Assembly (NCBI GenBank): GCA_900551815.1
Contig: URXE01000074.1
Location: 1 to 8,770 of the forward strand
DNA from: an uncultured Collinsella sp.
GTDB lineage: Bacteria > Actinomycetota > Coriobacteriia > Coriobacteriales > Coriobacteriaceae
Length of the DNA: 8,770 nucleotides
Reading direction: 5' to 3'
Each line of letters begins with the position of its first letter. Within the stretch, counting starts at the first letter, position 1. The notes under the pieces were generated by a model. That model saw nothing but the letters and a program-made list of their open reading frames with translations, searched no databases and was not told the DNA's origin. This document shows, piece by piece, positions 7,719 to 8,770 of this stretch. The position numbers were made by a program, and so were the translations under genes.

Positions 7719-8675
7719 CTAGCCTGTGATGCGAATGACCAAAAAACGCGTCGTGGCGCCCAAGCAAAGCGTGTCTCCGTTGTGAATCTCAACGGGCGTG
7801 TTGGCAAAGTTGGCGGAGCGCTCGCGACGGGGCGGTTCGATAGCCTGTCGGCAGCGGTCGACGCCCGAGATCAAAAACGATCCGTTGGTGGAGTCGAGGC
7901 CCTGCGCAAGCCAGCGTCCGTCTTGGAACCAAATGCGCAGGTGCTGACGCGAGACATCGGAATCGACGTCGGTGATGGCGTTCTCGTCGCCCGTCAGCGA
8001 CCCGATAATGCTGCCCACCGGGTCCGTTGTAAGGGGGCGCAACGGCGGTCGTGCCGAGTTGCCCACGACGCGCAGCAGCCCCAGGCGAATGTCTCCCGTG
8101 GGACGCGCGGTTGTCGAGAAAAACGAGGTGACGGTCGTCTCGACCGTGCCGAGTGTTGAGAGCATCTGGTCGGAAACAAAGGACTCGGTGTATTCGATGG
8201 CGCGGGAGGGGTCGCCAAGGCAGCCGGTAACGATAAAAAAGACCAGATGGATGTAGAGGCGATCTTTGATGTCACTATCGTCAGCGGTCTCGATGCGCTC
8301 GACGCCGTTTCTAAAGAGCATGCCGTCGACGCCGCAATTGGTAAGGGCATCCTGCATGTCTGGGACGCACGACTCCATATAGCGTTTAGCGACCTTGCTC
8401 AGCGATTGGGGGTTGGAGCCTCGGTTTTGCATGATGAGGTTGAGTATCTGGCGCGCACTTTGTTCAAAGGGCTTAAACAGCGGCTCGGGAAGGTCACCGG
8501 GTTTGGCGTGAACGATTTCGCGCGAGATAAACGACGGGGCCGACAAGCGTTCGGAGATGAGGCGTCCACCGTAACGGGCGTTGCCGGCCATGAGAATTTG
8601 CGCGGCGTTACCGTTGTTGATGCGACCGAGTGACTTAAGCCCGGCGTACAGTGCACAAGATGGAGTGTCGGCCAT
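7719..8675 (-). CDS. FHA-domain protein, paralogue of the FHA protein at 4538-5527
   Basis: Cytosolic protein of 318 residues with no signal peptide. The C-terminal FHA domain (about 198-316) has Gly225-Ser226, Ser242-Arg243-Gln244-His245 and STNGS at 262-266, so phosphothreonine binding should be intact. The N-terminal 190 residues share blocks with the other FHA protein: INNxxAAxIL at 19-28, FISREIVH at 49-56, GCLGDP at 151-156 and GTVET at 176-180. A hydrophobic patch, IHLVFFIVTGCL (142-153), looks like a buried helix rather than a membrane span. The ATG at 8675 is preceded by GAGGAGG (8689-8695) running into a G-stretch, giving a spacing of 9-13 bases. A hairpin and a possible new promoter separate it from the kinase gene, so it may be its own transcript, or the first gene of a leaky operon. 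It probably binds phosphoproteins made by the kinase; the function of the N-terminal domain is unknown. Confidence 0.88.
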   Translation of the reverse strand: MADTPSCALYAGLKSLGRINNGNAAQILMAGNARYGGRLISERLSAPSFISREIVHAKPGDLPEPLFKPFEQSARQILNLIMQNRGSNPQSLSKVAKRYMESCVPDMQDALTNCGVDGMLFRNGVERIETADDSDIKDRLYIHLVFFIVTGCLGDPSRAIEYTESFVSDQMLSTLGTVETTVTSFFSTTARPTGDIRLGLLRVVGNSARPPLRPLTTDPVGSIIGSLTGDENAITDVDSDVSRQHLRIWFQDGRWLAQGLDSTNGSFLISGVDRCRQAIEPPRRERSANFANTPVEIHNGDTLCLGATTRFLVIRITG

Positions 8676-8738
8676 TTGTTTTTACCCCCCTCCTCAAAAA
8701 GTGACATTGAATACGTAAGGGGGTGCGGACAGAAAGTT

Positions 8739-8755
8739 GGACCGCGGGGCGGTCC
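8739..8755. repeat. GC-rich hairpin upstream of the right-hand FHA gene
   Basis: GGACCGC / GCGGTCC with a 3-base loop, about 65 bases before the FHA start, in a stretch (8724-8770) where GGAC recurs several times. It has no T-tract, so it is not a typical terminator. It may be an operator, a leader hairpin or the edge of an intergenic repeat cut by the window end. No convincing -10/-35 pair is visible in 8676-8770. Confidence 0.4.
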
Positions 8756-8770
8756 GGACTGGAGGTTCGC

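Overview
The window reads as part of a GC-rich (about 60% by eye) Gram-positive chromosome. An LPXTG-type surface protein, eukaryote-like Ser/Thr kinase signalling with FHA partners, and the codon usage suggest an actinobacterium. A gut Coriobacteriia member such as Collinsella is my best guess, but this is inference from style, not from a marker gene. There is no RNA gene, CRISPR array, IS element or phage gene that I can see, and no gene-free stretch longer than about 215 bases.

Left part (1-4400, all + strand). The window opens inside an ABC exporter with fused membrane and ATPase domains; its first residues lie outside. Endonuclease III (nth) follows after 63 bases. A 155-base regulatory gap then leads to a secreted, sortase-anchored surface protein. 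That protein has five long InlB-type repeats (period about 81 residues), a sixth canonical-size repeat, a Lys-rich linker and an LPTTG sorting signal. A strong terminator closes this side.

Right part (4470-8770, all - strand). Reading leftward from the right edge: an FHA-domain protein, an intergenic hairpin, a membrane Ser/Thr kinase with a DUF6273-like C-terminal domain predicted outside the cell, a second FHA-domain protein 35 bases after the kinase, and a terminator. The two FHA proteins are paralogues. Besides the FHA domain they share an N-terminal region of about 200 residues that I do not recognise.

How they may work together (inference): the kinase would sense something outside the cell through its DUF6273-like domain and phosphorylate threonines inside. 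The two cytosolic FHA proteins would bind those phosphothreonines and pass the signal on through their shared N-terminal domain. A near-palindrome, GGTTGCGCWACCTTTT, occurs in the upstream region of both the surface-protein gene and the kinase gene. It lies at the same distance from a possible -10 element in each, which hints that the two convergent units share a regulator.
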